Part shown: one piece after another, positions 62,028 through 64,000 of the stretch
Numbering within the stretch: the first letter of the stretch is position 1
Layout of the letters: every line of letters begins with the position of its first letter
The notes under the pieces: model-generated
What the model saw: the letters and a program-made list of their open reading frames with translations, nothing else
What the model was told of the DNA's origin: nothing
Databases searched by the model: none
NCBI GenBank assembly: GCA_023453795.1
Contig: JAEXSP010000016.1
Coordinates: 41,065-105,064 of the forward strand
Source: Bacillota bacterium
GTDB taxonomy: Bacteria > Bacillota > Clostridia > Acetivibrionales > JAEXSP01
DNA length: 64,000 nt
Reading direction: 5' to 3'
Made by a program: the position numbers and the translations under genes

Positions 62028-62048
62028 GTCAACTGTCAACTGTCAACT
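62028..62048. repeat. Three tandem GTCAACT units upstream of rpsL
   Basis: GTCAACT occurs three times back to back, just before the rpsL ribosome binding site. Eroded versions (CAACTGTACGCTGTCAACTG and GGTTGACAGTTACC) occur upstream of fusA at 63160-63330. Confidence 0.6.
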
Positions 62049-62071
62049 ATACAGAGGGAGGTGAAAGATGA

Positions 62072-62503
62072 ATGCCGACGTTTAATCAGTTGGTCAGAAA
62101 AGGTAGAGAGGTAATGGGTAAGAAATCAACTGCTCCTGCATTGCAGAAGGGTCTTAACTCTTTGAAGAAGCAGCAGATAGATTTGAGTTCTCCCCAAAAG
62201 AGAGGCGTATGCACAGTAGTTAAAACTGTAACTCCAAAGAAGCCAAACTCAGCTTTGAGAAAAGTTGCCAGGGTACGTTTAACAAACGGTATAGAAGTAA
62301 CATCCTATATACCTGGAATCGGGCACAACCTTCAGGAACACAGTGTTGTTCTTATAAGGGGAGGCAGGGTTAAGGATTTACCTGGTGTTAGGTACCATAT
62401 TATCAGGGGTACTTTGGATACTGCAGGCGTTGCAAAGCGTATGCAGAGCCGTTCCAAGTACGGTGCAAAGAGGCCTAAGGCCGGTGCAGCCGCTAAGAAG
62501 TAA
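62072..62503 (+). CDS. rpsL: 30S ribosomal protein S12
   Basis: A 143-aa protein of the decoding centre. Seen: MPTFNQLVRKGRE start, the streptomycin-region KTVTPKKPNSALRKVARVRL, and SYIPGIGHNLQEHSVVLIRG-GRVKDLPGVRYHI, ending in a basic tail. Residues corresponding to K43 and K88 (KPNSALRK, GRVKDLPG) are unmutated. GGGAGGTG lies 8 bases before the ATG at 62072. First gene of the str operon. Confidence 0.97.
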   Translation: MPTFNQLVRKGREVMGKKSTAPALQKGLNSLKKQQIDLSSPQKRGVCTVVKTVTPKKPNSALRKVARVRLTNGIEVTSYIPGIGHNLQEHSVVLIRGGRVKDLPGVRYHIIRGTLDTAGVAKRMQSRSKYGAKRPKAGAAAKK

Positions 62504-62678
62504 TCATACGATGTGCCTAAGCACGAAGTGTGAAAAGCATTGCTTGTCGATGCGAAAATTAAATAGTGCTAAGTACGTTGTTTAATATATTTATATATTT
62601 CGAAGTACAAGCGCTGACGTAGTCTGTAAGACTGCGAGTACCGACGATACATTATGTATTAAGAAGGAGGGAAGTTAA

Positions 62679-63149
62679 GTGCCAAGAAAAGGTCATACCC
62701 CAAAGAGAGATGTATTACCTGATCCAATGTACAATGATAAGGTAGTTACAAAGCTCATCAACAATATTATGCTCGATGGAAAAAAGGGTGTTGCTCAACA
62801 AATTATATATGATGCATTCGACATCATTAAAGAAAAGACAGGCAAGGACCCGTTGGAAGTGTTTGAGCAGGCAATGGGAAATATAATGCCCGTTCTCGAA
62901 GTAAAAGCAAGAAGAGTTGGTGGAGCAACTTATCAGGTGCCAATGGAAGTCAGGCCTGAAAGAAGACAGGCCTTAGGGTTAAGATGGCTTACAAATTACT
63001 CACGTGCCAGAGGAGAAAGAACTATGAAGGAAAGACTGGCCGGGGAAATTATGGATGCTGCAAACAGCCTTGGATCAGCCTTCAAGAAGAAGGAAGATAC
63101 TCATAAAATGGCTGAGGCTAACAGAGCATTTGCTCACTATAGGTGGTAA
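62679..63149 (+). CDS. rpsG: 30S ribosomal protein S7
   Basis: A 156-aa primary 16S-binding protein. Seen: MPRKGHTPKRDVLPDPMYND, VARRVGGA-like EVKARRVGGATYQVPMEVRP, RRQALGLRWLTNYSRARGER and the AFAHYRW end. It starts at a GTG with AAGGAGGG 7 bases upstream. A 175-base gap separates it from rpsL, longer than usual, with no gene in it. Confidence 0.97.
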   Translation: MPRKGHTPKRDVLPDPMYNDKVVTKLINNIMLDGKKGVAQQIIYDAFDIIKEKTGKDPLEVFEQAMGNIMPVLEVKARRVGGATYQVPMEVRPERRQALGLRWLTNYSRARGERTMKERLAGEIMDAANSLGSAFKKKEDTHKMAEANRAFAHYRW

Positions 63150-63350
63150 TAAGCCAGTTGACATTTTCCGGTTGACAGTTACCAGTTTAAAGGCTTGTTA
63201 ATCGGATAAGTCATGATGGTTTATGAATAACATTTAATAAAAAATCAAACAGTATGATAGTAAGGGTTGTTTTGGGTTTTAAATGTCCACTGACAACTGT
63301 ACGCTGTCAACTGATTTTGAACTGTCGTGTTAATTGAAAGGAAGGTAGAG

Positions 63351-64000
63351 ATGCCCAGGCAATATTCATTGGAGAATACCAGAAACATAGGAATCATGGC
63401 TCACATAGATGCTGGTAAAACAACTACCACTGAACGTATCCTGTTTTATACCGGTAGGGTTCATAAAATAGGTGAGGTTCATGAAGGTGCAGCCACTATG
63501 GACTGGATGGAGCAGGAGCAGGAAAGAGGTATAACCATTACTTCAGCTGCTACTACTGCACAATGGAAAGGAAATAGAATAAATATTATAGATACACCGG
63601 GGCACGTTGACTTTACAGTTGAAGTTGAGAGATCACTTCGTGTTCTTGACGGATCTGTTACTGTATTTTGTGCTAAAGGTGGAGTTGAGCCACAATCAGA
63701 GACAGTTTGGAGGCAGGCTGACAGATATCATGTTCCTCGTATGGCATATGTTAATAAGATGGACATAATGGGAGCTGACTTCTTTAACGTTGTAAAGATG
63801 ATGAAGGAAAGGCTTCAGGCAAATGCTGTGCCTATTCAACTGCCAATAGGTAAGGAAGATCAATTCCTTGGAATTATTGACCTTGTAACTATGAAAGCAG
63901 AATATTTCATGGATGATCTCGGGAAAGTAATTGAAGAGAGAGAAATTCCAGAGGATATGAAGGAATTGGCTGCTGAATACAGAAACATTCTTATTGAGGC
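63351..64000 (+). CDS. fusA: Elongation factor G, N-terminal part
   Basis: Translocation GTPase; 216 codons are present and the frame runs out of the window. Seen: the P-loop IMAHIDAGKTTTTERIL, switch I EQERGITITSAAT, switch II IDTPGHVDFTVEVERSLRV and NKMD (in YVNKMDIMGAD). GGAAGG lies 5 bases before the ATG at 63351. It follows rpsG as in the str operon, and tuf would be expected next. Confidence 0.97.
   Translation, partial: MPRQYSLENTRNIGIMAHIDAGKTTTTERILFYTGRVHKIGEVHEGAATMDWMEQEQERGITITSAATTAQWKGNRINIIDTPGHVDFTVEVERSLRVLDGSVTVFCAKGGVEPQSETVWRQADRYHVPRMAYVNKMDIMGADFFNVVKMMKERLQANAVPIQLPIGKEDQFLGIIDLVTMKAEYFMDDLGKVIEEREIPEDMKELAAEYRNILIE

Noticed and set aside
1..64000. CRISPR array, tRNA, rRNA or insertion sequence
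   Set aside because: No regularly spaced repeat series, tRNA-like cloverleaf with CCA, rRNA segment, or transposase motif was seen on either strand.

Overview
The window looks like a chromosomal segment of an anaerobic, spore-forming, plant-fibre-degrading Firmicute of the Ruminiclostridium/Acetivibrio type (clostridial cluster III). The evidence is a secreted GH10 xylanase ending in a type I dockerin, a GH43 glycosidase, sporulation and germination genes (spoIIR, cwlD, ytaF), a large multidomain [FeFe]-hydrogenase, and fairly AT-rich DNA with strong AGGAGG ribosome binding sites and frequent GTG/TTG starts. The dockerin carries Ala-Leu/Ala-Ile at its recognition positions, which resembles the mesophilic C. 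cellulolyticum group more than C. thermocellum.

Layout: 0-14.8 kb is mostly minus strand. It holds a partial unknown gene, an HAD phosphatase/glycerol-1-phosphate dehydrogenase pair, a GH43 enzyme, an HMGL-like aldolase, thiC with a TPP riboswitch and terminator, the hydrogenase, an HD-GYP protein, three very small genes, and an Nramp metal transporter with its DtxR/MntR-type regulator. From 15 kb most genes are on the plus strand: an SLH protein, a zinc-ribbon protein, a dense DnaA-box cluster in front of hpf, a variable stretch (coiled-coil protein, DUF4375-like protein, M28 peptidase, alpha/beta hydrolase) bracketed by a duplicated promoter-leader module, and pcrA interrupted by an intein with a GIY-YIG-like insert. 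Then follow spoIIR, an MgtC-like gene with a possible leader peptide, an Orn/Lys/Arg-type decarboxylase, cwlD and ytaF (minus), a P-type Ca2+-ATPase-like pump and the xylanase (minus).

33.5-45.8 kb holds a membrane protein/ARMT1-like (DUF89) pair, a phosphorylase-like protein, VanZ, a Gld-type ABC exporter operon, a YkvI-like permease, a beta-propeller protein and a CvpA protein. At 35.68-36.01 kb there is a compact locus with the full architecture of an Fst/par-type type I toxin-antitoxin system: a 38-codon peptide gene on the minus strand, a convergent ~80-nt RNA on the plus strand, a shared bidirectional terminator, and a 13-nt repeat that makes the RNA antisense to the peptide's start codon. 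The peptide does not look like known Fst toxins to me. I consider this the best candidate for an undescribed system here.

45.8-64 kb is housekeeping: a multibranched structured element of unknown identity, ilvD-ilvB, then rpmG-secE-nusG-rplK-rplA-(L10 leader)-rplJ-rplL, rpoB-rpoC, an L7Ae-like protein, rpsL, rpsG and the start of fusA. This is the conserved transcription/translation cluster, with promoters before rpmG and rpoB. No tRNA, rRNA, CRISPR array or insertion sequence was recognised. All family calls come from reading motifs, without database searches.
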